DNA of 64,000 nucleotides from Empedobacter brevis NBRC 14943 = ATCC 43319 (GCF_000382425.1 NZ_KB908299.1:1-64000), one strand, 5' to 3'; counted from the first letter of the stretch, positions 25,557 to 34,961 are shown. Numbers and translations are program-made. Notes: generated by a model from the sequence alone, not told the origin.

Positions 25557-26189
25557 TTAAAATTCTAAAACAAATTCTTCTTTTGGAACTCTTACTTTCT
25601 TCATTGGAGCTATCCAATCGTTTTGAGAATCAGCAACTCCAACATACATCAAAGAAACACTTCTTAATCCGTGTTCTTTTAGATTTAAAACTTCATCTAT
25701 AACAGCATTATCGAAACCTTCTACGGGCGTAGTGTCAATTTTTAATTCTGCCGCTTGTGCCAATGCTAATCCTAAAGCAATATAAGTTTGGCGAGCGGTA
25801 TGTGCAAAGTTTAGATCAGCCGGTTGTTCAAGGTAGATTTTTTTTAATTTGTCAGTATAACTTCCAAATCGTCCTCTCGGAAGACCTCTTTCATCGGTTG
25901 TAAAATCATAAACTGTATCAATTCTGTCAGCGGTATATCTGTCCCATGCAGCAAAGATGATTACATGAGAAGAATCGCGCATACATTCTGGATTCAATGC
26001 ACCGGCAACCAATCTCTCTTTTATTTGTTGATCTTTTACTACGATTACTTTGAAGGGCTGTAAACCGGATGAGGTAGGAGCAAGACGAGCCGCTTCTACA
26101 ATTTTATTTATATTTTCTTCACTTACCTTTTTTGCAGGGTCATATGCTTTAACGGCATGTCTCCATTTTAAATCTTCTATTAATGACAT
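25557..26189 (-). CDS. nitroreductase family NAD(P)H oxidoreductase (NfsB-like)
   Basis: 210 residues, a single FMN-dependent nitroreductase domain. Visible motifs: KWRHAVKAYDP near the start (FMN phosphate Arg/Lys), AARLAPTSSGLQPFKVIVV, AHTARQTYIALGLALAQAAEL, and a final MKKVRVPKEEFV. The family reduces quinones and nitro compounds. It is the last gene of the ohrR-ohr cluster, one base after the DUF1304 gene, so it is probably part of the peroxide response. Confidence 0.88.
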   Translation of the reverse strand: MSLIEDLKWRHAVKAYDPAKKVSEENINKIVEAARLAPTSSGLQPFKVIVVKDQQIKERLVAGALNPECMRDSSHVIIFAAWDRYTADRIDTVYDFTTDERGLPRGRFGSYTDKLKKIYLEQPADLNFAHTARQTYIALGLALAQAAELKIDTTPVEGFDNAVIDEVLNLKEHGLRSVSLMYVGVADSQNDWIAPMKKVRVPKEEFVLEF

Positions 26190-26190
26190 T

Positions 26191-26562
26191 TTATTTTGAA
26201 ATTATTGTAACTAAAATTGCTAAGAGTGCAGGTAGAGCCTGCACGAAAAATATTTTTTTTGAAGCAGTTACTGCTCCGAAGATACCGGCAACAACAACAC
26301 ATCCCAGAAAAAACAAACGAATATTAAAACTCCATTCTGTATTTTCGATCAAGAAAGACCAGATCAAACCAGCTGCAAGAAAACCATTGTAAAGACCTTG
26401 ATTTGCAGCAAGTCTTTTTGTTGGGCGGAAAAGTTCATTTGGTAACGATTTTCCGAAAACTTTCTTACCTGTCGTTTCCCATGCGAACATTTCCATCCAA
26501 AGAATATAAAGATGTTCTACAGTGACAATAATTGTAAGAATAGTTGCGATTGCCTGTATCAT
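26191..26562 (-). CDS. DUF1304 family membrane protein
   Basis: 123 residues with four predicted membrane helices. The N-terminal TIIVTVEHLYILWMEMFAW and central RLAANQGLYNGFLAAGL are characteristic of the family. No activity is known. It lies 11 bp after ohr and one base before the nitroreductase, consistent with one transcript. Confidence 0.85.
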   Translation of the reverse strand: MIQAIATILTIIVTVEHLYILWMEMFAWETTGKKVFGKSLPNELFRPTKRLAANQGLYNGFLAAGLIWSFLIENTEWSFNIRLFFLGCVVVAGIFGAVTASKKIFFVQALPALLAILVTIISK

Positions 26563-26573
26563 TGTGTAAGTAT

Positions 26574-26996
26574 TTATTTCGTTGAAACACTCAATTTAAC
26601 TTCGATATTTCCTCTGGTCGCATTTGAGTAAGGACAAATCTCATGAGCTTTTTCTACTAATATTTGGGCTTCTGATAATGTTACTTCCGGAATATTGACC
26701 TGTAATTCTACAGCAAGTCCAAATCCTCCGTTATCTAATTGACCTATACTTACTCTGGCTGTGACAGTTGTTTCGCCTGTTTTTGTTTTCGACAAACTAA
26801 TCACCCGGTTCAATGCACTATCAAAGCAAGCAGCATAACCTGCAGCAAATAACATTTCAGGATTTGCGAAATCATCATTTGCACCACCTAATGCTTTTGG
26901 CATACGTACTTCTAAATCCAATACGCCATTTTCACTTTTTACATGACCATTTCTACCTCCGGTAGCAGTAGCCCCTATCGTATATAATGTTTTCAT
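26574..26996 (-). CDS. ohr: organic hydroperoxide resistance protein Ohr
   Basis: 140 residues, the family length. Both redox-active Cys are present: AAGYAACFDSALN (first) and HEICPYSNATRGN (second), along with Arg and Glu residues of the Ohr active site. Ohr reduces organic and fatty-acid hydroperoxides using lipoyl thiols. It overlaps the ohrR stop by 4 bp, an operon arrangement in which the regulator comes first. Confidence 0.93.
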   Translation of the reverse strand: MKTLYTIGATATGGRNGHVKSENGVLDLEVRMPKALGGANDDFANPEMLFAAGYAACFDSALNRVISLSKTKTGETTVTARVSIGQLDNGGFGLAVELQVNIPEVTLSEAQILVEKAHEICPYSNATRGNIEVKLSVSTK

Positions 26997-27418
26997 TTTT
27001 GTTTGTTTAAAATTTTTGTAACAATGTTCTTTAATGCATCTAAATCTTCTTCAGCTATATGCATAGATTCCATCAGTTGTACTGGAATCCGTTTTGCTTT
27101 TTCTTGTAATTCAAGACCTTGTTTTGTTAATGATAGATTCACAACCCGTTCATCTAAAGAGCTTCTCGATCGAACAATAAATCCTTTTTGTTCCATCCGC
27201 TTTAATAAAGGGGTAAGGGTTCCGCTATCTAAAAAAAGTTTTTCACCTAGTTGCCCCACAGATTGTTCTTTTTGTTCCCAAAGGATTAAAAGCACCAGGT
27301 ATTGGGGATAGGTTAAATCCAAGTTGTCCAGTAATGGTCGGTAATGATTCACCATTTCTTTTGCTAATGCATAAATGGGAAAACATACCTGATTCTTCAA
27401 TTTTAAATGATCTGTCAT
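26993..27418 (-). CDS. ohrR: OhrR, MarR-family peroxide-sensing repressor
   Basis: I choose the start at 27418 (MTDHLKLKNQVCFPIY), which aligns with known OhrR proteins; a longer frame to 27469 would run through the promoter and operator. 141 residues with the reactive Cys in NQVCFPIYALAKEM, the YRPLLDNLDLTYPQYLVLL helix with the two conserved Tyr, and the winged helix GEKLFLDSGTLTPLLKRME. Peroxides oxidise this Cys and release the repressor from DNA. It heads the operon ohrR-ohr-DUF1304-nitroreductase. Confidence 0.92.
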   Translation of the reverse strand: MTDHLKLKNQVCFPIYALAKEMVNHYRPLLDNLDLTYPQYLVLLILWEQKEQSVGQLGEKLFLDSGTLTPLLKRMEQKGFIVRSRSSLDERVVNLSLTKQGLELQEKAKRIPVQLMESMHIAEEDLDALKNIVTKILNKQK

Positions 27419-27441
27419 ACTACATGGTTTCAAATCCACTA

Positions 27442-27475
27442 CAAAGATATGAAATTTTATATTGTACACAATATA
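27442..27475 (-). promoter_or_regulatory. ohrR promoter with overlapping OhrR operator
   Basis: On the minus strand TTG (27471-27469), 19-nt spacer, TATCTTTG (27449-27442). A palindrome TATATTGT-AC-ACAATATA (27458-27475) lies across the -33 element and spacer, so bound OhrR would block polymerase. OhrR operators of other bacteria are also AT-rich palindromes with ACAATT/AATTGT cores. Confidence 0.72.
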
Positions 27476-27532
27476 ATTTTGTAAAATATGAATAATGTAA
27501 ACAATTGATAAAAGTGGTTTATCCCTTAGTTT

Positions 27533-28279
27533 TTAATTTAATAAATAAAAAATACAATAAATCATTCCTAGATTGAAAGCGGCATGACATACTATAGCTC
27601 CTAAGATAGAACCTGATTTCTTTCTAGATGCATAAAAGAGAAGACTCACTAAAAACATAGAAAAAACCCATATTAATGTAGGGAATGTTAATAGCTTCCA
27701 TTCGCTATTTATAAACACTAGTCCAAAATGAGCCACATGTGTTAAGGCGAAAGCAGAACTATCAATTATTGATGCTTTAAAGTTTCCGAATGATTTTGCA
27801 AAGCTTGAATGAACAATACCTCTAAAGAATAATTCTTCTCCAATCGGACTAAAAATCATTCCTGTTATTGTCATGATGACAAACATGATGAACTTATCGT
27901 CTGGTTTTATGTCAAGAGGAATATTGTAAGATTTTCCTATATAGACATACCAATTTTCAAAAGTGTCTTTGTAAATGAAATCAGCTAAAAAGTGAAGAAG
28001 AACACTAAATGTTAATCCTAAAAAGAAGGTCCAGATTAGCCATGTGTATTTTCTGGGCCTGGTAATACCGATTTGTTTTCTTCCGAATTTAGTAAGGAAT
28101 AAGAAAGGTGTAATCGCAGAAAGAATCATTACTAGACCAATATAACTGTAATCTGCAGTCTCATTTGCTCTTAAAACCAAAATAAATCGAGGAACACAAA
28201 TGATTAAGAGTAAGAAGAGTCCGAATTTCCAGTTAAATTCAAAGAATTTTCTCCAAAAAGGTTTTAATTCATTTCCCAT
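27533..28279 (-). CDS. CPBP family intramembrane glutamic endopeptidase
   Basis: 248 residues, about seven to eight membrane helices. The three family motifs are present: EELFFRGIVH (catalytic Glu pair, about residue 145), FALTHVAHFG, and HAAFN near the C-terminus. These proteases are related to Rce1; in bacteria some process peptides or give immunity to bacteriocins. Stand-alone gene; no peptide partner is evident beside it. Confidence 0.85.
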   Translation of the reverse strand: MGNELKPFWRKFFEFNWKFGLFLLLIICVPRFILVLRANETADYSYIGLVMILSAITPFLFLTKFGRKQIGITRPRKYTWLIWTFFLGLTFSVLLHFLADFIYKDTFENWYVYIGKSYNIPLDIKPDDKFIMFVIMTITGMIFSPIGEELFFRGIVHSSFAKSFGNFKASIIDSSAFALTHVAHFGLVFINSEWKLLTFPTLIWVFSMFLVSLLFYASRKKSGSILGAIVCHAAFNLGMIYCIFYLLN

Positions 28280-28606
28280 TTTCTATGACACGATTTGAAT
28301 AAAATTATCCGGTAATTATAGTTTTTCAAATTTTACAGAAGTAAGGTATAATAAAACTAAAATCAGCAACAACTTTCTGCATTTTTATGAACTTAAATAT
28401 ACTAAATATAGGAGTTGCTACTGAATATCAATCATGATTTTCTTAAAATGAATGTATTAAGTAGTTTGTTTTAGTTGAATTCAGATGCTGATTTCGCTAC
28501 TTTTTGAATAAATTTTTCTCTTGCTTTTTCTTGACTAAATAGATCTGATTTAAAAATTTCTTAAGTAAAATTAGTTGTCCGAAAGAGGAGAGAAGAGGAC
28601 AAATAT
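28280..28606. other. intergenic region without recognised features
   Basis: 327 bp between two minus-strand genes. No open frame, hairpin with T-run or consensus promoter was found by eye. Confidence 0.4.
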
Positions 28607-29173
28607 CTAAAACGAACGTTCTTTTCTTATTCTGCTCAAATGTCTTTGCGTCACACCAAGATAGGATGCTAAGTAGTGTAAAGGAATTTCTTGAATATAA
28701 TTTGGATTATCCTTTAACAAGGAAATATAACGCTCTGTAGCGGTATCTTTTTGTAGCTGGAAAAATCTTTTTTCTAACTCAAGGTATTCTTGTTCAGCAA
28801 TCAATTTTAAAACCTTTGTCCACTTAGGATTTTCGTTTACCAGTTCATCTATCTTCTTTTTCGGGATGACCAACAAATTTACATCACTAATAGCCTGTAT
28901 GGTTTCCATGCTTGCATTTCCTGTGATAAAAGCTGAATAAGGAGCAAGAAGGTGATGAGGAAACCGAAAACAAAACGTATTTTCAACACCGTTTTCTGTT
29001 GTGTAATAAGAACGAAAAATGCCCGATAGAACAAAAGCAATTTCTTTACATTGCTCTCCTTCCTTCACAAAAAAATCTGATTTGGTTAATCTTTTTGGAA
29101 CGAAATGTTGTATCAAATCATTTAGCTCATTTTCTGTAAATATGTTGAAACTTTTGAAATAGTTTTTTATCAT
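28607..29173 (-). CDS. Crp/Fnr-family transcriptional regulator
   Basis: 188 residues. Cyclic-nucleotide-binding-like beta-roll at about 20-120 (FFVKEGEQCKEIAFVLSGIFR) and a C-terminal HTH (IPLHYLASYLGVTQRHLSRIRKE). No Cys cluster for an Fe-S centre, and the cAMP phosphate-binding cassette is not conserved, so the ligand is unknown. The family is expanded in Flavobacteriia. Confidence 0.87.
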   Translation of the reverse strand: MIKNYFKSFNIFTENELNDLIQHFVPKRLTKSDFFVKEGEQCKEIAFVLSGIFRSYYTTENGVENTFCFRFPHHLLAPYSAFITGNASMETIQAISDVNLLVIPKKKIDELVNENPKWTKVLKLIAEQEYLELEKRFFQLQKDTATERYISLLKDNPNYIQEIPLHYLASYLGVTQRHLSRIRKERSF

Positions 29174-29351
29174 GTTAGCGTGTATAATAAATAAGTACAG
29201 GTTATGAAAAGAAAAAGTAGCAATGAAATATCAGAAGGTAAATTTAACTATTTTGATACAATTGTAAAAAATCAGTTTTTATCCCCCTTGAAATTAAATA
29301 AAAATAGTTTTTTGTATAATTTGGGTTAGTCTAATAGTAAAGAGAATAAAA

Positions 29352-29381
29352 ACTCCCATTTCTAATTTTAGAAATGGGAGT
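29352..29381 (-). terminator. terminator of the T9SS cargo gene
   Basis: ACTCCCATTTCT and AGAAATGGGAGT form a 12-bp stem; on the minus strand it runs into TTTTTATT, which makes it a terminator for the gene at 29405-30313. Confidence 0.8.
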
Positions 29382-29383
29382 AT

Positions 29384-29413
29384 AAAAAGTAATTTCTATA
29401 GAAATTACTTTTT
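29384..29413. repeat. 30-bp perfect palindrome across the stop codon
   Basis: Each 15-bp half reads AAAAAGTAATTTCTA or its complement. It covers the last two Lys codons and the stop of the T9SS cargo gene, and is followed on the minus strand by the terminator at 29352. It may protect the mRNA end. Confidence 0.6.
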
Positions 29414-30313
29414 AATAATTTTTTGAGAGATCTCTTGACTTGCGGTATTTACTTTAACAATATATAAACCTTTTGTTAAACCTTGTGTATTAATTGTTTT
29501 TTCAGTTGATTTTAAGATAGATTTTCCAGTCAAATCAAAAAATTCTACAAAATTTATTTTTTCAGTTGTTTGGATTCTTAAAACATCTTGTACTGGATTT
29601 GGATAAATTTTTATTTCTTTTTTCTTCAATTCATCTGTAGAAAGGTTCTCCAAATTTTTGATTACAACGTTGTCAAAATAAAACTCAGTTCCGCTACTAC
29701 TACTTAAATTATTTGTTTCAAAACTTAATTCATTAATTTTTGTGATAGTATTATCAGAAATAGGTAATGATGCAATTAATTCATCATTTGCAAAATATTT
29801 TACAAGTTTAGTGTTTAAATTAACTTCACATTTCAAATTATACCATCTTGTAGGGATCCACGTATATTTATCATTTAATAAATAACCATTTACCTGTATT
29901 CTTCCATTTTTAAGAAAAGTAAAAGAACCAACAGTAGAGTAATTGAATCCTTGAATATTCGTTAATTTAAGAAAATTGTAATCAGATCTATTCAAAGCAT
30001 CAGCATTTACATCAACAGAAATAGAAAAGTGATTATAATCAGGTAATTTATACATAACACCATTCCATTTTCCGTTTGCAGACGAATTTGTAGAATAATA
30101 GCTAAAACGTACAGATTTTTTCCCGTCAGAGGCTTTATCATTTGTTAACCAAATGCTGGAATTTGAATTATCTCCATAAAAATTCCAACCTTTATCAGTA
30201 TCGAAAACTGAACTATAATATCCTTCTTCAACTTCAAAAGATATTTTTTGTTCTTGTGCAAAAGATGACAATGATAAAGTGCTTAATAAAGCAGAAAATA
30301 AAAGTTTATTCAT
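29405..30313 (-). CDS. T9SS-secreted protein with C-terminal sorting domain
   Basis: 302 residues. Signal peptide (cleavage after SFAQ), a ~200-residue beta-sandwich-like body with the run YFDNVVIKNL near 215, and a type A sorting domain over the last 70 residues: IYPNPVQDVLRIQ, FFDLTGKSILK, GLYIVKV, and a basic end KIIKK. The body recalls concanavalin-like carbohydrate-binding folds, but no family is clearly recognised. The product should be exported by the type IX system and attached to or released from the surface. Confidence 0.82.
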   Translation of the reverse strand: MNKLLFSALLSTLSLSSFAQEQKISFEVEEGYYSSVFDTDKGWNFYGDNSNSSIWLTNDKASDGKKSVRFSYYSTNSSANGKWNGVMYKLPDYNHFSISVDVNADALNRSDYNFLKLTNIQGFNYSTVGSFTFLKNGRIQVNGYLLNDKYTWIPTRWYNLKCEVNLNTKLVKYFANDELIASLPISDNTITKINELSFETNNLSSSSGTEFYFDNVVIKNLENLSTDELKKKEIKIYPNPVQDVLRIQTTEKINFVEFFDLTGKSILKSTEKTINTQGLTKGLYIVKVNTASQEISQKIIKK

Positions 30314-30482
30314 AAAAAAATAAATTGATTAAAATAAATTGATTAAAATAAATGCAAATATAATGTACTCTTTTGATTGTTAATGTTTCCTTATGAATTA
30401 TTATTAAATAAAATCAATGTGCCCCGGTTTCTTTAATTTACCGTATTTTTTTTAAAATTATATTTCCTTGAAAAGTTTCAGA

Positions 30483-30823
30483 ATGATTGCGAAAACCTTT
30501 TATTGGTTTCGAAGATATATTGATGCAAGAAATAAAAACCTTGGGTGCGGCAGATGTTAAAATCCAGAAACGAATGGTTGAATTTTATGGTGATTTAGGA
30601 TTTATGTACAAAGTAAATTATGGCTTGCGTACAGCACTTCGCATACAGCAACCAATTCTTACGTTTTCTGCAAAAAATAATCATCAATTTACTTTACGCA
30701 TTCGCATTATGCGGCGCTTAAAGTAAAAGAAGCAATTGTAGACCGTTCCAAATAAAAAACGGACGTCGTCCAAGTATTGACAAGATTTTAGTATGTATGT
30801 TTTAACTTATATATTTCGCATAA
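30483..30823 (+). pseudogene. truncated, decayed copy of the RNA methyltransferase gene at 32328
   Basis: The upstream region and first ~150 codons of the gene at 32328 recur here, on the same strand, with leucine dehydrogenase lying between the copies. The copy has an extra base after codon 6, an ~85-bp deletion after the counterpart of 32533, and further indels near its end; the C-terminal catalytic part is absent. The -7 box TACTTTTG of the intact gene reads TATTTTTT here. A 79-codon frame (30487-30726) survives, but translation is doubtful. Confidence 0.8.
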
Positions 30824-30898
30824 TTTTCCCTTTTTTATACCTCTTTGAAGGCATGAAATTATCGAATGACCTTAATAAGATGGTTTTAGCAATATGCG

Positions 30899-31999
30899 TT
30901 ATTTTTTTTCATTTTTTTTCGCTTCAATGCGTTGTTCTGCCTTGCGCATAGCCGCCTGGTTGGTTGTTATATGCTGCTCTTTCGCAAAATTTAAAATTTC
31001 CAGCGTGGTATTGTAGATATTTTCAGTACGACGTATTGCTTCTTTTGCATCGTATTTTGCAATTTCTCCGAATACATTAATGATACCTCCCGCGTTAATC
31101 AGGAAGTCAGGTGCATAAACAATACCTCTTTCTTGTAAACGTTTTCCGTGTACGGCTTCAACAGCCAGCTGATTATTAGCTGCACCGGCAATTACTTTCG
31201 CCTTAATTTTTTCAATCGTATCATCATTAATAGTAGCGCCCAAAGCACAAGGTGCATAGATATCTACATCGGCACTGTACAGGTCGGGTCCGGTAAAAAT
31301 ATGAGCGCTATATTTCTTAGCGACTTCTTCCACCCGTTCCTCATTAATATCTGTGACATACACCTCAGCTCCGTTCTCTACCAGATGTTTTACCAGTGTT
31401 TCTCCAACATTTCCGATACCCTGTACTAAAACTTTTTTCCCGTTTAAATTGTCTGAGCCAAATTGAAAATTAGCAGCAGCTTTTAATCCCATAAAAACAC
31501 CGTATGCTGTTACAGGAGAAGGGTTTCCGGAACCGCCAAGGCTTTCTGAAATACCAGTTACGTGCGGTGTTATGGTATGAATAAGATCCATATCAGGAGT
31601 AGTGGTTCCCACATCTTCAGCTGTAATATAACGGCCACTCAATGAGTCTATATAATGCGCAAAGGCTTTGATCAGTTCAGGGTTTTTATCTTTTCGGGCA
31701 TCCCCGATAATAACAGCTTTTCCTCCTCCGAGGTCTAGGCCGGAAATGGCAGACTTATACGTCATTCCCCTTGACAGGCGCAATACATCATTTAAAGCTT
31801 CCCATTCCGATGTATAGTTCCACATTCTTGTTCCTCCCAACGCAGGTCCTAAAACGGTGTTATGTATACCAATAATTGCTTTTAATCCGGTATCTTTATC
31901 GTGGCAAAAAACAACTTGTTCATGATTGTCAAATGAAATTTGTCCGAAAACAGGATCTACTTTTTTTAATTCTTCTGGAGAATATGCATTTGTAGTCAT
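30899..31999 (-). CDS. leucine dehydrogenase (Glu/Leu/Phe/Val dehydrogenase family)
   Basis: 366 residues, matching leucine dehydrogenase length. Motifs: [25 protein letters not shown] (catalytic Lys), [12 protein letters not shown], and the NAD-binding [13 protein letters not shown]. The enzyme interconverts branched-chain amino acids and 2-oxo acids with NAD, giving precursors for branched fatty acids, important in this group. It separates the intact and decayed methyltransferase copies and is transcribed against them. Confidence 0.92.
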   Translation of the reverse strand: MTTNAYSPEELKKVDPVFGQISFDNHEQVVFCHDKDTGLKAIIGIHNTVLGPALGGTRMWNYTSEWEALNDVLRLSRGMTYKSAISGLDLGGGKAVIIGDARKDKNPELIKAFAHYIDSLSGRYITAEDVGTTTPDMDLIHTITPHVTGISESLGGSGNPSPVTAYGVFMGLKAAANFQFGSDNLNGKKVLVQGIGNVGETLVKHLVENGAEVYVTDINEERVEEVAKKYSAHIFTGPDLYSADVDIYAPCALGATINDDTIEKIKAKVIAGAANNQLAVEAVHGKRLQERGIVYAPDFLINAGGIINVFGEIAKYDAKEAIRRTENIYNTTLEILNFAKEQHITTNQAAMRKAEQRIEAKKNEKK

Positions 32000-32327
32000 A
32001 GTATATGAGTTTTGTTTGGTATTCCAAATATAACCTTTTTTTAACTTTTATTAAAATGGTTAGACTATAATTATCTAATAAAAAATACTCTATATCAATT
32101 ACGGATAAAATATAATACATAATCCATAATCCATTACGGGGTAATTTATATATTTCTCTAATTTGGATTGAGCTTTGACAAGAAAAATATTTCCTAAAAA
32201 AAGGAGTGTAAAAATGAATTTTATATTCCATATAAATTAATAATCTAAAGTATAGGTAATCTAACTTCTCAGTTTCCTTAATTTCCCGTACTTTTGTAAA
32301 AATTTTATTTCCTTGGAAAATTTCAGA

Positions 32328-33464
32328 ATGATAGCGAAAACCTTTTTTGGTTTCGAAGAAATATTGGCGCAAGAATTAAAAGCGTTGGGTGCGGCAGATG
32401 TTAAAATTCAGAACCGAATGGTTGAATTTTATGGTGATTTAGGATTTATGTACAAAGCAAATTACAGCTTACGTACAGCACTTCGCATACAGAAACCTAT
32501 TCTTACGTTTTCTGCAAAAAATGATCATCAATTGTATGAGAAATTCAAGAAATTCCATTGGGAGAATTATTTAGAGGTAGACCAAACATTTATGATCGAT
32601 CCTACTGTTCATTCAGATTACTTTACGCATTCGCATTATGCGGCGCTTAAAGTGAAAGATGCTATTGTTGACCGTTTCAAAGAAAAAGACGGACGTCGTC
32701 CAAGTATCGATAAAGATTTTCCGGATGTACGTTTTAACTTGCATATTTCGCATGATAAAATTACGTTGTCGTTAGATGCTTCAGGCGATTCGCTGCACAA
32801 ACGTGGTTATCGTGAAGAAACAGGTCCGGCGCCAATTAATGAAGTGTTGGCTGCTGGTCTATTATTGCAAGCAGGATATGATGGAAAAGGAAATTACCTT
32901 GATCCGATGTGTGGTTCAGGAACCATGTTAATTGAAGCAGCGATGATTGCGAATAATATTCCGCCACAAATTCATCGCAAACATTTCGCTTTTCAGAATT
33001 GGCCGGATTATGACGAAACGTTATTTACCCAAATTCGTAATACACGTTTAAATCGTATCAAAGAATCTGAGTATAAAATTGTGGGGTACGAAATTTCGCC
33101 AATGATGGTGAAAATTGCGCAGATGAATGTCAAATCTGCGGATTTAGAAGATTTCATTGAAATTAGAAATCAAGATTTTTTCACCTCTAAAAAAGAAATG
33201 TTTCCGGTTTTATTGGTGTTCAATCCGCCTTACGATGAGCGTATTGAAAACAATAACCAGGAATTTTATAAACAAATTGGAGATACACTGAAATCGAGTT
33301 ATCCCAACACTTTGGCGTGGTTTATCACATCAGATTTGCAAGCCAAAAAGTATGTCGGTTTACGTCCTTCGAAAAAAGTAAAAGTGTTCAACGGTAAGTT
33401 AGAATGCGATTTCTTGCAATACGAAATGTATGAAGGAAGTAAAAAAGCTAAAAATCAAAATTAA
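32328..33464 (+). CDS. THUMP-domain class I SAM-dependent RNA methyltransferase (RlmL N-half type)
   Basis: 378 residues from the ATG at 32328, preferred over a TTG at 32313 because the decayed copy has an ATG at the matching place. N-terminal ferredoxin-like and THUMP domains (about 1-155), then a methyltransferase with DPMCGSGTMLIEAAMIA (SAM site) and the catalytic NPPY. It corresponds to the N-terminal half of E. coli RlmL, which makes m2G2445 in 23S rRNA; the second half (RlmK) is absent. A -7 box TACTTTTG lies at 32289-32296. It is followed by the DUF2750 gene after 5 bp. Confidence 0.9.
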   Translation: MIAKTFFGFEEILAQELKALGAADVKIQNRMVEFYGDLGFMYKANYSLRTALRIQKPILTFSAKNDHQLYEKFKKFHWENYLEVDQTFMIDPTVHSDYFTHSHYAALKVKDAIVDRFKEKDGRRPSIDKDFPDVRFNLHISHDKITLSLDASGDSLHKRGYREETGPAPINEVLAAGLLLQAGYDGKGNYLDPMCGSGTMLIEAAMIANNIPPQIHRKHFAFQNWPDYDETLFTQIRNTRLNRIKESEYKIVGYEISPMMVKIAQMNVKSADLEDFIEIRNQDFFTSKKEMFPVLLVFNPPYDERIENNNQEFYKQIGDTLKSSYPNTLAWFITSDLQAKKYVGLRPSKKVKVFNGKLECDFLQYEMYEGSKKAKNQN

Positions 33465-33469
33465 GAGAA

Positions 33470-33904
33470 GTGAGTCAATTTATAAAAGAAATTTGTCAAG
33501 ATCAAAAAGTATATCTTTTAACTTCTGAACAAGGATTTGCTATTTCGTATTCGGAAGAATTTGAATACGAAGATGGATCTAATTTGGAAGTGATTTGCTT
33601 TTGGTCGAATACAGATTTAGCTGAAAAGGCGAAACGAAATCAATGGGCGAATCATACAATAGATTCGATAGAATTGAATACTTTTTTAGAAGAATGGCTT
33701 TTTGGAATGATTGAAGAAGTTTCTTTGGTTGGAATTAATTTTGATGAAACCTCGAAAGGAGAGGAGCAAAGTCCATTGGATACGATTTTGGCAATTGTCC
33801 ATGAATTGAATCAATCAAAATCTTCTTTAAAACTGAATCATTTCGAAAATTTAGAAGAAATTCAGAAAGTAACTTTGGAGTTGAAGCAGTCATTCAATCA
33901 ATAA
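33470..33904 (+). CDS. DUF2750 family protein
   Basis: 144 residues with a GTG start. The first 100 residues carry the family pattern: VYLLTSEQGFAI, CFWSNTDLAEKAKRNQW, and LNTFLEEWLFGM. The C-terminal ~40 residues are an acidic helical tail. No activity is known for this family. Between the methyltransferase (5 bp upstream) and the glycosyltransferase (6 bp downstream), so in one operon. Confidence 0.8.
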   Translation: MSQFIKEICQDQKVYLLTSEQGFAISYSEEFEYEDGSNLEVICFWSNTDLAEKAKRNQWANHTIDSIELNTFLEEWLFGMIEEVSLVGINFDETSKGEEQSPLDTILAIVHELNQSKSSLKLNHFENLEEIQKVTLELKQSFNQ

Positions 33905-33910
33905 ATTGTT

Positions 33911-34948
33911 TTGGAAAAAGAAGATTTGCAACTTTCGATTATTATAGCCGTTTATGAACGGCAAGATGAATTGGCAGAATTATTGTCGAGTTTAACCAAA
34001 CAAACGGATAAATTATTCGAAATTATCATTGTAGACGATGGATCGAAAAGTAAATTGGATACGGTTTGCGGTAAATTTGAAGGTCAGTTAAATCTTCATT
34101 ATTATTACAAAACAAATTCAGGTCCTGGAAAATCGAGAAATTATGGAATTGAAAAAGCAAATGGAAATTATTTCATTTTCTTAGATTCTGATACCATAAT
34201 TCCTTCTACTTACATAGATTCTGTCAAAAAAGAATTGAGCTCAAATTTTGTGGATGCCTTTGGCGGACCGGATGATGCAGATGATTCGTTTACGGATTTA
34301 CAAAAAGCGATCACATTTTCAATGACTTCTTTCCTAACAACCGGAGGGATTCGCGGAGGGAAGAAGCAAATCGGTAAATTTCAGCCACGTAGCTTCAACA
34401 TGGGAATTTCACGTGTCGCATACGAAAAAACAGGTGGTTTTGCGGATTTACGTGTAGGAGAAGATCCCGATTTATCTATGCGTTTGTGGGAAAATGGTTT
34501 TGAAACAAGGTTATTTCAGACATCGAAAGTGATTCATAAACGAAGAACATCGTTGAGAAAATTTGCAAAACAAGTGTATCAATTTGGTGTTGCGCGACCA
34601 ATTTTGAATCAACGCCATCCAACTTATATTAAACCAACATTTTGGTTTCCAAGTTTATTTTTTGTTGGAACACTTGTTGCATTTCTATTTTTATTAGTGA
34701 GTTTTATTCTTCCGAATCATCAGTTTTTGTTGCAGATTCCATTTGTTTTGTGGTTGATGTATATGTTTTTGATTTTTATTTCCGCTACAATCAGATTTAA
34801 ATCTGCTGTGGTAGGTTTATTATCGATTCAAACAACGTTGATCCAATTCTTTTATTATGGATATGGATTTTTAGAAAGCCAATTTAAATTAAATATCCTC
34901 AAAAATGACCCTAAAAAAGCTTTCCCGAGTCATTTTCACATTGAATAA
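33911..34948 (+). CDS. family 2 glycosyltransferase, membrane-anchored
   Basis: 345 residues with a TTG start, since no ATG fits. GT-A fold: LSIIIAVYERQDELAELLSS at the start, IIIVDDGSKSK, the metal-binding FLDSDTI (DxD), and EDPDLSMRLWENGF as the ED acceptor motif. Two hydrophobic helices at about 250-300 anchor it in the membrane. Probably transfers a sugar to a lipid-linked or surface glycan; the substrate is unknown. Confidence 0.87.
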   Translation: MEKEDLQLSIIIAVYERQDELAELLSSLTKQTDKLFEIIIVDDGSKSKLDTVCGKFEGQLNLHYYYKTNSGPGKSRNYGIEKANGNYFIFLDSDTIIPSTYIDSVKKELSSNFVDAFGGPDDADDSFTDLQKAITFSMTSFLTTGGIRGGKKQIGKFQPRSFNMGISRVAYEKTGGFADLRVGEDPDLSMRLWENGFETRLFQTSKVIHKRRTSLRKFAKQVYQFGVARPILNQRHPTYIKPTFWFPSLFFVGTLVAFLFLLVSFILPNHQFLLQIPFVLWLMYMFLIFISATIRFKSAVVGLLSIQTTLIQFFYYGYGFLESQFKLNILKNDPKKAFPSHFHIE

Positions 34949-34961
34949 TCATAAAAAAAAC

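Noticed and set aside
27419-27469. Longer start of OhrR at 27469
   Set aside because: These codons overlie the -7 box and operator, and family members start at the position equivalent to 27418.
31929-32372. 147-codon minus-strand frame
   Set aside because: It straddles the starts of two real genes and the AT-rich gap between them and has no recognisable features.
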